Shown: piece by piece, positions 25,198-33,993 of the stretch
Layout: each line of letters begins with the position of its first letter
Numbering within the stretch: position 1 is the first letter of the stretch
Assembly: GCA_910584905.1 (NCBI GenBank)
Contig: CAJUCQ010000031.1
Span: 1 to 52,185 of the forward strand
Direction of reading: 5' to 3'
Length of the DNA: 52,185 nt
Origin: an uncultured Muribaculaceae bacterium
GTDB taxonomy: Bacteria; Bacteroidota; Bacteroidia; Bacteroidales; Muribaculaceae
Made by a program: the position numbers and the translations under genes
The notes under the pieces: model-generated
Database searches by the model: none
What the model was told of the DNA's origin: nothing
What the model saw: only the letters and a program-made list of their open reading frames with translations

Positions 25198-25229
25198 AAA
25201 TCGCCTTCTCCGCGCGGAGAAGGCGATTT
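25198..25229. terminator. perfect 32-base palindrome, terminator of the secreted-protein gene
   Basis: Positions 25198-25229 form a perfect palindrome with AAATCGCCTTCTCC arms of 14 bases around a GCGC centre. On the minus strand it lies 29 bases past the stop of the 25258-26220 gene and ends in TTTT. It separates that gene from queF. Confidence 0.85.
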
Positions 25230-25257
25230 GATATAGCTTTTTATGCGTATCCGGAGA

Positions 25258-26220
25258 TTAGAGGATAACCTTGCCGGCCTTGCCGCCCTTCACCTGAATG
25301 AAGAGGCCCTTTTCGGGGTTGGCTACGCGAACGCCCTGAAGGTTGTAGTAAACGGCTTCACCGTCTTCGGCCACTTCAACGCCGTTGATGCCGGCGCTCT
25401 GGGGGGCGATGGTGATGGTTTCTTCTTCGAGGTCGAGCGTGATGGTCACGTTCTTGGCTGCTTCTGCGAGGCCCATGTTGGCGTCGGAAGTTTCGTCGTA
25501 GAAGTAGGGCGTCGAGATTGCCATCTGGTTGTCGCCCGAGGTCCACTTGGAGCCCCAGCTCATGTTGCCAATCTTGAAGGCGTTGAGTTCGACGGCAGCT
25601 TCGCCTTCGCCTTCAACGCTGTAAGCGCCGATTTCTTCTACATCAAGAGTGTAGAGAGTTTCGCTCACCTTGGTGAAGAGATACTTGGCGTCGGTGCCTT
25701 CGTTGAGCCAGCCGTTGAAGGAGCCGCGGAGGTAAACGTCGCCGATTTCGCGCACGAGGTTGCCTTCTACAGTGAAGATGCCCGTAGCGGCGTTAACGAT
25801 GAATTTGTAGTCGCCTGCGGGGATGTTCCAGCTGTCGGGGTTGCCGGCGATGGCCATCGGCTGTGCGCCCACTTCGGCTGCGCCGCTGGCGGCGGGAGTG
25901 TAGCGGCTTGCGTTCCATACGTCCCAGTTTGCGGTCTCGAGAAGAACGGGATTGAAAGCAAACCATACCTGATCGAGAATCTTGATGTTCACTTCGAACA
26001 CGCCTTCCTGACCTTCCACGGCTTCCATGGGAATACCGTTGAGGGGCGACCAGCCGGTAGTCGGGTCGCCGAGAATGGCGTTGGCGGGAACTTCAGCCTT
26101 GGTGGCATCGCAGGGGTCGCCGATGAGATACATGGTGGTGGGCATGGGGTTGGGTGCGTCCCAAGCCATAGCGGCTACTGTGGTGGCAGCGGCTGCGAGA
26201 AGGGTGTAAAATTTCTTCAT
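25258..26220 (-). CDS. secreted SusE/SusF-like glycan-binding protein with C-terminal sorting-type tail
   Basis: A 320-residue exported protein. Residues 1-19 are a signal peptide ending AMA; there is no lipobox. Two modules (about 25-150 and 155-270) resemble starch-binding SusE/SusF modules: the strands VYLRGSFNGW and TTMYLIGD are typical. The last 30 residues, with YYNLQGVRVANPEKGLFI and a Lys-rich end, match the short C-terminal domain seen on many Bacteroidales proteins exported by the type IX system. So it is probably released or surface-bound and holds an alpha-glucan (inference). A consensus promoter and a palindromic terminator flank it as a single-gene unit. Confidence 0.78.
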   Translation of the reverse strand: MKKFYTLLAAAATTVAAMAWDAPNPMPTTMYLIGDPCDATKAEVPANAILGDPTTGWSPLNGIPMEAVEGQEGVFEVNIKILDQVWFAFNPVLLETANWDVWNASRYTPAASGAAEVGAQPMAIAGNPDSWNIPAGDYKFIVNAATGIFTVEGNLVREIGDVYLRGSFNGWLNEGTDAKYLFTKVSETLYTLDVEEIGAYSVEGEGEAAVELNAFKIGNMSWGSKWTSGDNQMAISTPYFYDETSDANMGLAEAAKNVTITLDLEEETITIAPQSAGINGVEVAEDGEAVYYNLQGVRVANPEKGLFIQVKGGKAGKVIL

Positions 26221-26333
26221 ACAGGGATGATGAGATTTAAGGGGTTTGTAGTTGGGTTTATTTATTTGAAGTTATTTCTAACTTTTCTTTGGAGTCAGTG
26301 TATTGTTTAAGGCTTCATGGCGGAAGTATGCCG

Positions 26334-26364
26334 CAAAGATAAATCAAAATTTTCATTTCGCAAA
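26334..26364 (-). promoter_or_regulatory. promoter of the secreted SusE/F-like gene
   Basis: The minus strand has TTTG (rc of 26361-26364), exactly 19 bases and TATCTTTG (rc of 26334-26341), a perfect consensus. The leader is about 105 bases. Confidence 0.85.
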
Positions 26365-26445
26365 ATAATTTCAAAAAAAATCCGTGAAATGCCATGATGT
26401 CGCATCGCTGCGTGCTCTCTTTTTTACTACTTTTTCTCTGCCTCG

Positions 26446-26477
26446 TTTGCCCTTTTCGAGCATATTCTTTATTTTTG
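26446..26477 (+). promoter_or_regulatory. promoter of tilS, nearly leaderless
   Basis: TTTG at 26446-26449, 20 bases, then TATTTTTG at 26470-26477. The tilS ATG at 26487 begins only 9 bases after the -7 box, so the transcript would start within a few bases of the start codon. Confidence 0.75.
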
Positions 26478-26486
26478 TGATAGATT

Positions 26487-27896
26487 ATGGACTCCACTTG
26501 CTGTCAGAACCCCCAAAACACCCTCTCAGACCCCTTTGAAGCCGCTGTAAGCGCCTTTATCGACAGTCATGCCCTCCTCCGTCGAGGCCCTGAAGCCCCC
26601 CCGGTGGTGGTCGGGGTGAGCGGCGGAGCCGACTCCGTCGCACTACTTTTTTGCCTCCGCGCACTCGGATTCGACGTTCGCGCCGCCCACTGCAATTTCC
26701 ACCTCCGCGGCGACGAATCCACCCGCGACATGCGCGCCGTCGACGACGCCTGCCGCCGCGCCGGAATCGAACTTTACATTAAAGATTTCGACGTGGACGC
26801 GCGCGTGAAAGCCACCGGCGAGAGCATCGAGATGGCCTGCCGCTCGCTGCGCTACCGCTGGTTTGCCGACCTCGTCGACCGCGAGCGCGCTCAGGCTCTC
26901 GCTGTGGGCCACCACCGCGAAGATCAGGCCGAGACCGTGCTCCTCAACCTCATTCGAGGCACCGGCCCCGCCGGACTCGCGGGCATGAAGCCCCGCCGCG
27001 ACGACGGTCCCGCGGGCGTCCCCGTGGTCCGCCCCCTCCTCGAGTGCTCCCGTGCCGGGATTGAAGCCTACCTCACTCGCCGGGGCATCGCGTGGATTAC
27101 CGACAGCTCAAACCTCAGCGACGACTTCCTCCGAAACCGCATCCGCAACCGCATCCTTCCGCTCATGGAAGAGCTTATCCCCGGAGCCGCGTCAGGAATC
27201 CTCCGCACGGCCGCGCAGGTGGCCGACGCAACGGGCCTCTACGACACTCTCGTCGACGGCCTGCGCCGGGAAGTCATGCCCGCGCCCGACACAATCGACC
27301 TCCGCGCCCTTGACGCCGCCGTCGGCCCTCATGCGCGGATGGCCCTGTGGGAGCTTATCCGCCCCTCGGGCTTCAACATGACGCAGGCCGCGAATATCCT
27401 CGAGGCCTCCTCGGGAGCTGTATTCACCGCAAAGAACGCCCCTGCCGTGGCCGAGCTCTCCCGCGGAATCCTCCGCATCGGCTCTGATGCCGGCGACGCA
27501 TCCCGCGACGAAGCCTGCATCATCGACCTCACAGCCCCTGTCGTCGCCCCCGTGCGCTTTTCCGTCGAGATAAAGCCCGTGGCCGACTTCGCTTCCGAGC
27601 CCCGCCCGGACGTGGCCGGACGAGTGGCCTTCTTCGATGCCGAGGCGCTCGAAGGAAACCCGCGGTGGGAAATCCGCCGCCACTGCCGCGCCGACCGCAT
27701 CACCCCCTTCGGGATGCGAGGCTCAAAGCTCGTCAGCGACGTATTCGCCGAAGCCCGCCTCTCGGCCGCCGAGAAACGCGAAGCTTGGCTCCTTACCCGC
27801 GACGGACGCATCGTATGGGTCATCGGCCTGCGCAACAGCGCCCTCTTTCCCGTCACGTCAGCAACCCGACGCTATCTCCGACTCGAAATGATATAA
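26487..27896 (+). CDS. tilS: tRNA(Ile)-lysidine synthase TilS
   Basis: A 469-residue ATP-dependent ligase that adds lysine to C34 of the CAU-anticodon tRNA(Ile), changing its reading from AUG to AUA; it is essential in most bacteria. The PP-loop SGGADS is at 45-50, with HHREDQAETVLLNL and the GTGPAGLAGM motif behind it. The C-terminal TilS domain at about 355-469 includes RITPFGMRGSKLVSD. The ATG at 26487 is the first after the promoter. The glycosidase gene starts 26 bases downstream on the same strand. Confidence 0.95.
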   Translation: MDSTCCQNPQNTLSDPFEAAVSAFIDSHALLRRGPEAPPVVVGVSGGADSVALLFCLRALGFDVRAAHCNFHLRGDESTRDMRAVDDACRRAGIELYIKDFDVDARVKATGESIEMACRSLRYRWFADLVDRERAQALAVGHHREDQAETVLLNLIRGTGPAGLAGMKPRRDDGPAGVPVVRPLLECSRAGIEAYLTRRGIAWITDSSNLSDDFLRNRIRNRILPLMEELIPGAASGILRTAAQVADATGLYDTLVDGLRREVMPAPDTIDLRALDAAVGPHARMALWELIRPSGFNMTQAANILEASSGAVFTAKNAPAVAELSRGILRIGSDAGDASRDEACIIDLTAPVVAPVRFSVEIKPVADFASEPRPDVAGRVAFFDAEALEGNPRWEIRRHCRADRITPFGMRGSKLVSDVFAEARLSAAEKREAWLLTRDGRIVWVIGLRNSALFPVTSATRRYLRLEMI

Positions 27897-27922
27897 TCAG
27901 AAAAACATATTAATGTAAACCC

Positions 27923-30175
27923 ATGAACACAAAAATCAACATTATCCTCGCTGCCGCCGCTCTCGCGGCCCACGCGGCCTCGGCCGACGTAATCGTCGCC
28001 ACCGACGCATACACGTGGAGCGGCGACACAATCCGTCAGGCCGAATATATGGCCACGGCCCCCTCGCCGACACACATCGTCAGCACCTACTCGGCAAAGC
28101 CCGGATTCTTCATGCCCGTCGACAAAGAGTGGACCCTCAAAAACGACATTTCGTCGTATCCGAAGCTCTCCACGCCCAACCGCCTCCATGAAGCAATCTA
28201 CAACATGGGCCTCGACGAAATGGTCAACGCCGTCGAACCCGACACAACCCTCCGCACAGGCAAGGAGTGGGCCGGCGTGTGGACTCGCGACGTCAGCTAT
28301 TCAATCCTCCTGTCGATGGCATATCTCCAGCCCGAGGCTTCAAAAATTTCTCTTATGAAGAAAGTCGACTCGCTCGGACGCATCATTCAGGACACCGGCA
28401 GCGGCGGCGCTTGGCCCGTAAGTTCCGACCGCGAAATATGGACCCTCGCAGCCTACGAACTCTATAAGGTAAACGGCGACCGCGAGTGGCTCCGATATAT
28501 ATACCCCGTAATCAAGCGTTCGCTCGACGACGACGCCGAGACAGTCAACACTCCCGGCGGACTTGTCAAAGGCGAAACCTCGTTTATCGACTGGCGCGAG
28601 CAAAGCCACCCCCGCTGGATGCAGACCGCCGACATCTACGCCTCCGAGGCCCTCGCCACATCTATTGTCCACGCGCAGGCCCTCCGCATCCTCGCCTCTC
28701 TTGAAAAGGAATTCGGCCCCAAGAAGGGCAATGAGGCCGAAAAATATCTCGCCGAAGCGCGCCGAATCGAAGACGCCGTGAACACGCAGCTGTGGATGCC
28801 CGAAAAGGGATATTACGGCATGTACACCTACGGCCGCAATAACCTTATCCTTAACCCTCGCGCGGAAACCCTCGGCGAATCCCTCGCAATTCTCTACGAC
28901 GTGGCCTCGCCCGAACGCGCTCGCACGATTTCGGCCTCGAATCCCGTCACGCCCTTCGGCGCCGGAGTCTTCTTCCCTCAGATTGCCGACATGCCGCCAT
29001 ACCACAACAACGCCCTCTGGCCTTGGGTCGGAGCATACTGGGCTATGGCAAACGCAAAAGCTCTCAACGAGGAAGGCACCCTCGAAGCTATCGGTTCTGT
29101 CTTCCGTCCAGCCGCACTCTTCGCTACAAATAAAGAAAACTTCGTCCTCGACAACGGCGACATCGCCACCGAGCTGAACTCGTCCAACATGCTTTGGTGC
29201 CTTGCAGGCAACCTTGCCATCACTCACAAAATCCTCTTCGGCATTCACTTCGAAAACGATGGCCTCGCCTTCAAGCCCTTCGTCCCGAAGACCCTCGCCG
29301 CAGAGCGTACTCTCGAAAACTTCCCCTACCGCAAAGCCACCCTCAACATCACCGTAAAGGGCTACGGCAGCGAAATCCGAAGCTTCACCGTCAACGGCAA
29401 GGAGACGCGTCCTTTTATCCCCGCTGACGCAAAGGGCGTGAAAAATATCGTCATAACTATGGCCGACAACGATATCGCCCCCGTAGGCGTAAACCGCACG
29501 CCCAACGTCAAAGCCCCCCTTACGCCCATTGCGCGTCTCGAAGGCAAAACCCTCGTATGGAATCCCATCGAATATATCGGCGAATACATCATCATCAAGG
29601 ACGGCGAACGCATCGGACGCACCCACTCCACCACGTGGGACGCTTCAGCCCCCGGCGAATATCAGGTAATAGGCGTAAGCGCCGACGGCGTCGAAGGCTT
29701 CGCTTCCGAGCCGATGAGCACACTCCCCGCAATCCTTATCCAATGCCCCGGCGAATCCCTCGCGCTCGCTTCGACCGAAATCAGCTATTCGCCCAAGGCT
29801 GCCGTGACCGGCTATACCGGCGAAGGTTTTGTTGAACTCGACCGCAATTCGGCCCCCCTCGAAATCACATTCGACGCGCCCGCCGACGGCAAATATTACA
29901 TCTCCCTCCGCTATGCCAACGGCAACGGCCCCGTGAACACCGAGAACAAATGCACCATCCGCACGGCAAGCCTCGACGGAAACAAAGTCGGAGTCTTTGT
30001 CATGCCCACACGAGGAGTCGGAAACTGGAGCGACTGGGGATATTCGAACGTAATAAGCGCTGACCTCAAAAAAGGCCGCCACACCCTTCGTATCGACTTC
30101 CGTCCCGAAAACAACAACATGAACATCGCCACCAACCACGCCGTTGTCGACTTCATAAAAATCGAATATAAATAA
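27923..30175 (+). CDS. six-hairpin glycosidase-like protein with C-terminal carbohydrate-binding module
   Basis: A 750-residue exported protein. Residues 1-21 form a signal peptide (AAHAASA then DV). Residues about 60-450 look like an (alpha/alpha)6 barrel: GVWTRDVSYSILLSMAYL, NGDREWLRYIYPVIK and NNALWPWVGAYWAMANA are motifs seen in amylo-glucosidase, trehalase and rhamnosidase-type clans. A beta domain follows, then an FN3-like segment at about 525-600, and a C-terminal CBM6/35-like jelly-roll at about 610-750 (ending NHAVVDFIKIEYK). The exact GH family is not recognised by eye, and acid/base residues are not assigned. It follows tilS by 26 bases and ends at a strong terminator. Confidence 0.75.
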   Translation: MNTKINIILAAAALAAHAASADVIVATDAYTWSGDTIRQAEYMATAPSPTHIVSTYSAKPGFFMPVDKEWTLKNDISSYPKLSTPNRLHEAIYNMGLDEMVNAVEPDTTLRTGKEWAGVWTRDVSYSILLSMAYLQPEASKISLMKKVDSLGRIIQDTGSGGAWPVSSDREIWTLAAYELYKVNGDREWLRYIYPVIKRSLDDDAETVNTPGGLVKGETSFIDWREQSHPRWMQTADIYASEALATSIVHAQALRILASLEKEFGPKKGNEAEKYLAEARRIEDAVNTQLWMPEKGYYGMYTYGRNNLILNPRAETLGESLAILYDVASPERARTISASNPVTPFGAGVFFPQIADMPPYHNNALWPWVGAYWAMANAKALNEEGTLEAIGSVFRPAALFATNKENFVLDNGDIATELNSSNMLWCLAGNLAITHKILFGIHFENDGLAFKPFVPKTLAAERTLENFPYRKATLNITVKGYGSEIRSFTVNGKETRPFIPADAKGVKNIVITMADNDIAPVGVNRTPNVKAPLTPIARLEGKTLVWNPIEYIGEYIIIKDGERIGRTHSTTWDASAPGEYQVIGVSADGVEGFASEPMSTLPAILIQCPGESLALASTEISYSPKAAVTGYTGEGFVELDRNSAPLEITFDAPADGKYYISLRYANGNGPVNTENKCTIRTASLDGNKVGVFVMPTRGVGNWSDWGYSNVISADLKKGRHTLRIDFRPENNNMNIATNHAVVDFIKIEYK

Positions 30176-30217
30176 TCTGCCCGCAGCCCGAATATAATTC
30201 GAGCCTGCCTGATAGAG

Positions 30218-30258
30218 CAGCCCCCCGAAAAGTATCTTCCTTTTCGGGGGGCTGTTTG
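30218..30258 (+). terminator. terminator after the glycosidase gene
   Basis: Arms 30218-30232 and 30240-30254 pair perfectly over 15 bases (CAGCCCCCCGAAAAG and complement), followed by TTTG. It lies between convergent genes, so it may serve the minus-strand TPR gene as well. Confidence 0.9.
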
Positions 30259-30294
30259 ATTTGACTGCGTTCTGGCAGGGACGGCTGTAGTGAA

Positions 30295-30528
30295 TTACGG
30301 ATTATACATATCCTTGTTGAAAAAGTCCATTATCTCGCGCGCTTGGCTCAGGGCTTCGCGCGCCCCGCACTCGGGCGCAAGCTCGGCTGCGCACCCGTAA
30401 TCGCTGATGGCGCCGGAGCGGTCCTGATGTTTCCAGCGAAGACGCCCGCGCCGGAAGAAGAGTTCGCCGCGGACGGCGGCGTCGCTTGCGCGCTCGATTT
30501 CAGCTGTCAGCTGTTCGATACTTTCCAT
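30295..30528 (-). CDS. small TPR-like protein
   Basis: A 77-residue protein with one TPR-like helix pair: GELFFRRGRLRWKHQDRSGA then ISDYGCAAELAPECG matches the W-LG-Y-A-A-P pattern. No signal peptide. It begins 14 bases after the DUF4831 stop and is the last gene of that unit. The function is unknown; TPR units usually mediate protein contacts. Confidence 0.7.
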   Translation of the reverse strand: MESIEQLTAEIERASDAAVRGELFFRRGRLRWKHQDRSGAISDYGCAAELAPECGAREALSQAREIMDFFNKDMYNP

Positions 30529-30542
30529 CGCACATAAAAAAA

Positions 30543-31625
30543 TTATTCCGCAGGCCCCAGCAGTAGAATAGCCCCCGTGGACGGGTCGAAACGCACCATC
30601 GACGGAGCTTTCTTGTCGGTGAACAATGCCGGGTCAAGCCCGAAAGTCACGCCGAGCTGGGCGAGGTTTAGCTCCTTCGACGCAATCCGGCGCCCCTCAT
30701 AGTCGATGCTCACCTGTGCCGTGCCGGGAATCGTATAGGCCACGCCGCCTTTGGGGAAGCGTTTGGGTTCGCCCTTGTCGGTGGCGGGAAGTTCGGCGGC
30801 TTCAAGGATTTCAAGCGTAAGCTTCACCGGCGCACCGGCGAGATTGTCAGGCTCGATAAGGCCCTCGGTGGCCGAGAGGCGCGCTATGACGCGACCGTCG
30901 ATTTCGGCGCTGTCAGGCACAACCTCTATTGTCCGCACCACGGTCGACACGGAGCGCGTGCCCAAGAACATGGCCGTGAGAGCCGCCTCCTGAGCGGCTA
31001 TGTTGTCAAGAACGAGCTGCATGGCCTGACCGTCGGGCGGAGTGTTGTCGCTTTGCCCCGAGAGGAGGTCGGAGCGCATCTCGCGTAGCTCGAAGATGCG
31101 CTGTGCGGCAAGCTCGGCGCGTTTTGACGTCGAACTCGACCGGGCCATTTCCTGCGTCACGGCTTGACGCGCGGCTTCGGTCTCAAGCGCCGTCGGAGGC
31201 GCGGGCTTCGATGCCGGCAGGGATTCCGCGGGGGCGGTGGCCGCTGTCTCTGTGTTGATAGCGAGGGGGATGCCTTCGGGCGAGAGAATCATGAAGGGCG
31301 TCGACCCGCTCTTGAACTGCGCAAGCCAGCGGTTCGACGGGTCGGCGATGCCGCGCGGCCTTATCGTCACGCTGCGTATCCCCGCCTTCTTCGCCGCCTT
31401 GCGTATGGCCGAGTCGTCGCCGAGATGGCGCCGCGCATAGTTCGAGAACTCGCCGGGCGTCTCCGCCGTCAGCTCGGCTTCGATGGTGATTTCGAGCGCC
31501 GTGACAGGGAGTGTGTACGTCAGGCCGTATTCGCTGGCCTTTCCGGCTGTAATTTTCTGGGAGGTCTGTGCGCCCGCGCCTATGGCTGTGGCCAAGGCCA
31601 GCGCTGCTATGATTGCTGGTCTCAT
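30543..31625 (-). CDS. DUF4831 family exported protein
   Basis: A 360-residue protein of the Bacteroidota-specific DUF4831 family. Residues 1-19 form a signal peptide (GAGAQ). The conserved start GLTYTLPVTALEITIEAE and the segment GIADPSNRWLAQFKSG are typical. No enzymatic motif is visible and the function is unknown; it is probably periplasmic or envelope-associated. Its start overlaps the nnr stop by 4 bases, so translation is likely coupled to nnr. Confidence 0.85.
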   Translation of the reverse strand: MRPAIIAALALATAIGAGAQTSQKITAGKASEYGLTYTLPVTALEITIEAELTAETPGEFSNYARRHLGDDSAIRKAAKKAGIRSVTIRPRGIADPSNRWLAQFKSGSTPFMILSPEGIPLAINTETAATAPAESLPASKPAPPTALETEAARQAVTQEMARSSSTSKRAELAAQRIFELREMRSDLLSGQSDNTPPDGQAMQLVLDNIAAQEAALTAMFLGTRSVSTVVRTIEVVPDSAEIDGRVIARLSATEGLIEPDNLAGAPVKLTLEILEAAELPATDKGEPKRFPKGGVAYTIPGTAQVSIDYEGRRIASKELNLAQLGVTFGLDPALFTDKKAPSMVRFDPSTGAILLLGPAE

Positions 31626-33166
31626 GATTCTTTTTTAGGATTGAGGATTGCTTCGGTGGCGGGTCCGATGCAGCGTGCTATGTCCGTGGCCGTGACGGAG
31701 AGGACGCCGTTGCTTCGTGCGGCGAAATGGCCCGCGAGTCCGTGGATATAAACGCCCGCTACGGCCGCGTATTCCGGGTGGATTCCCGAGGCTATAAGCC
31801 CCGTGATAAGCCCTGTGAGGACGTCGCCCGAACCCGCCGTTGCCAGTGCCGGGGTCCCCGACGAGTTGAGCAGCACCGAGCCGTCGGGCCAGATTGTCGA
31901 GGTGTAATGTCCTTTGAGCACGATGATTATCGACAGCTTGCGCGAGATTTCAATGGCTTTGAGCAGACGGGCCGACGACGACGGCTGTTTGCCGAAAAGG
32001 CGGTCGAACTCGCCCTCGTGCGGCGTGATGACCGAACGCGCGGGGATAAAGTCGAGCATCGACGGGCGCAGGGATATGCAGTTGAGCGCGTCGGCGTCGA
32101 GCACGAGAGGTCCCGACGCGGCGTTGGCGGCTTTGAGAAGCCCCTCAAGCGCGGCAACGGTGGCGTCGGAGGTCCCTATTCCCGGGCCGGCGCCGATGGC
32201 GCTGTAGCTCTTGGAATAGTCCATGCGGCGGATGTCCATGTCGCCGCCGTCGGTCATGAACATCGCCTCCGGGACTGACGACTGAAGCACGAAAAAGCCG
32301 CATCGCGGACCGTGAACCGTCAGCTTGCCGCATCCCGAGCGGAGCGCGCCGTTGGCGCTGAGAACGGCCGCCCCGAGCATCCCGTACGACCCGGCGTAGA
32401 GGAGGGCGTGGCCGAGGTCGGCCTTCGACACGAACCGCCCGCGCGGCGGAAGAAGTTTGCGCACGTTGTGGGCCTCGATGAGCCGGGTGTGGCATCTTGT
32501 GGCTTTGAGAGCTTCCTCGTCAAGAGCCACGTCGAGTACCTGCCACCGCCCCACAAGCTCGGCGTTCTCTTTCATGAAGAAGGCCGCAGACGGCCCCACG
32601 AGCGTCAGCGTGATATTGGCGTGGATGATATTGCGGTTGATCATCCCCACGGAGAGGTCGACGGTCATGCCCGCAGGCAGGTCGATTGACACGATAAACG
32701 AGCCGCTTTCGTTGATAAAGCGCGCAAGATACTGGTAGCCGCCCATGAGCGGGCCGTCGTGCTCGCGCCCGAAGAGTCCCTCGACAACGAGGTCCGACGC
32801 CGCAAGGTCGGGTTGCACCAGCTCCATGCCCGTGGTCTCGAACAAAGCCTCGGTCCCGGCGGCGTCGAGGAAGTCCTCGCGGGCCGTGCGGGCGTCGGCC
32901 GTAAGGCGGTCGCCGCCGATGTTGATGAGATAGACTTCAGGCTTGAACCCGAGGCGCGCGAGCTCGGCTCCGGCCTCCATCGCATAAGCGCCGTTTATGT
33001 CGTTGCCGGCGAAGACGACAACGCGTTTGTTTTTGCGGCGGAGCGAGGCCGTGGCCGCGGCCACTTCCTTTCCGACCGAGCGGATGAATGCCATGCGGCG
33101 CTCGGCGGTCTTGCCGAGAGTCTGCTCGAGGATGTAGTCAATCTGTCCGGGTGAATATATGTTCAT
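31622..33166 (-). CDS. nnr: bifunctional NAD(P)H-hydrate epimerase / dehydratase
   Basis: A 514-residue fusion that repairs hydrated NAD(P)H. Residues about 1-215 are the YjeF_N epimerase domain (VVVFAGNDINGAYAMEAGAE, VEGLFGREHDG). Residues about 225-510 are the ribokinase-like ADP-dependent dehydratase domain (VITPHEGEFDRLFG, and the anion-hole motif GSGD at 445-448). The length matches the normal fusion. It has a -7 element at 33202-33209 and overlaps the DUF4831 gene by 4 bases. Confidence 0.94.
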   Translation of the reverse strand: MNIYSPGQIDYILEQTLGKTAERRMAFIRSVGKEVAAATASLRRKNKRVVVFAGNDINGAYAMEAGAELARLGFKPEVYLINIGGDRLTADARTAREDFLDAAGTEALFETTGMELVQPDLAASDLVVEGLFGREHDGPLMGGYQYLARFINESGSFIVSIDLPAGMTVDLSVGMINRNIIHANITLTLVGPSAAFFMKENAELVGRWQVLDVALDEEALKATRCHTRLIEAHNVRKLLPPRGRFVSKADLGHALLYAGSYGMLGAAVLSANGALRSGCGKLTVHGPRCGFFVLQSSVPEAMFMTDGGDMDIRRMDYSKSYSAIGAGPGIGTSDATVAALEGLLKAANAASGPLVLDADALNCISLRPSMLDFIPARSVITPHEGEFDRLFGKQPSSSARLLKAIEISRKLSIIIVLKGHYTSTIWPDGSVLLNSSGTPALATAGSGDVLTGLITGLIASGIHPEYAAVAGVYIHGLAGHFAARSNGVLSVTATDIARCIGPATEAILNPKKES

Positions 33167-33201
33167 TTCCTTGAAAAGTCCGTTTTTGGAATTATCGCTT
33201 G

Positions 33202-33209
33202 CAAAATTA
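33202..33209 (-). promoter_or_regulatory. -7 element for nnr
   Basis: The minus strand reads TAATTTTG, a full TAnnTTTG match, 36 bases upstream of the nnr start. No clear -33 box. Confidence 0.55.
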
Positions 33210-33275
33210 AGAAATAATCCGCATAATCCCGCGGCTTGCGACGGTAAGATGACGTCGGCGCGCGTAAATTGGTCA

Positions 33276-33320
33276 GCGGCCCTGCCCGCGCTACGGATGG
33301 ACGCGCGGAGGCAGGGCCGC
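33276..33320 (-). terminator. hairpin after the slyD-type gene
   Basis: Arms 33276-33286 and 33310-33320 pair perfectly over 11 bases (GCGGCCCTGCC and complement), with further GC pairing in the loop. It lies 31 bases past the slyD stop on the minus strand. No T run follows, so termination strength is uncertain. Confidence 0.6.
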
Positions 33321-33350
33321 CGGAGGGGGTGGAGTAGGGGGGGGCTGACG

Positions 33351-33932
33351 TCAATGGCAGCAACCGCCGCAGCCGCCGTCGTTGCAGCCGCTGTCGCCGC
33401 AGGAGCCGTCGGAGTCGCCGCAGCCGCAGCCGCCGCAGCCGCATGACGAGGGCTGAAGCTCTTCAGGTGTGGCGTCGCGGACCGCGGTCACCGTGCCCTT
33501 GAGCCGCACGGTGTCTTTGGCAAGGGGGTGGTTGAAGTCCACGACAACGCAGTCGGCCTTGACTTCCGTGACGAGGCCGTCGATGCGGTAGCCGTCGGCG
33601 GTCATCATGGGGGCGAGAGCGCCGGGATAGAAAGCTTCGTCGTCGAATTTGCCGTCGACCATGAAAATGTCTTTCGGAAGTGTCACGAGCTCCTCGGGGT
33701 CGTAAGGCCCGAAGCCCTCTTCGGGCGTAGCGACAACGTCGAAGTTGTCGCCGGGGGCGAGACCTTCGAGGGCCTTCTCAAGTGCGGGGACGAAGCCGCG
33801 GGTAACGCCGAAAATGGCCTTTTCGGGGTCTTCGGCGGTCATTTCATGCAGGGCTTCTTCGGTGCCGTCGGGGTTCACGCGTGAAAGCGTGTAGGTCATC
33901 TCGAAGTATTTGCCGGGTTTGATTTGTTCCAT
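33351..33932 (-). CDS. SlyD-type FKBP peptidyl-prolyl isomerase with Cys-rich tail
   Basis: A 193-residue cytoplasmic prolyl isomerase and chaperone. The FKBP core with the inserted IF domain spans about 5-155: EALEGLAPGDNFDVV, EEGFGPYDPEELVTLP and DFNHPLAKDTV are SlyD hallmarks. The last 32 residues (162-193) are made mostly of Gly, Cys, Asp and Ser, with nine cysteines and a final CCH. In E. coli the SlyD tail is His- and Cys-rich and binds nickel; here histidine is nearly absent. A metal-binding role is inferred. Confidence 0.9.
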   Translation of the reverse strand: MEQIKPGKYFEMTYTLSRVNPDGTEEALHEMTAEDPEKAIFGVTRGFVPALEKALEGLAPGDNFDVVATPEEGFGPYDPEELVTLPKDIFMVDGKFDDEAFYPGALAPMMTADGYRIDGLVTEVKADCVVVDFNHPLAKDTVRLKGTVTAVRDATPEELQPSSCGCGGCGCGDSDGSCGDSGCNDGGCGGCCH

Positions 33933-33993
33933 ATTTCTTTGGGGTGTTTGGGGTTGTTTGTCCGATGTAAAACAAAAATCGGGCCAAGTTTGC

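Noticed and set aside
28340..29626. Open frame of 428 codons on the minus strand inside the glycosidase gene
   Set aside because: A shadow frame of the plus-strand gene; composition is that of a reversed protein and no motif is seen.
33357..33455. GCAGCC-type repeat
   Set aside because: It encodes the Cys/Gly tail of the SlyD-type protein; the repeat look comes from Cys and Gly codons.
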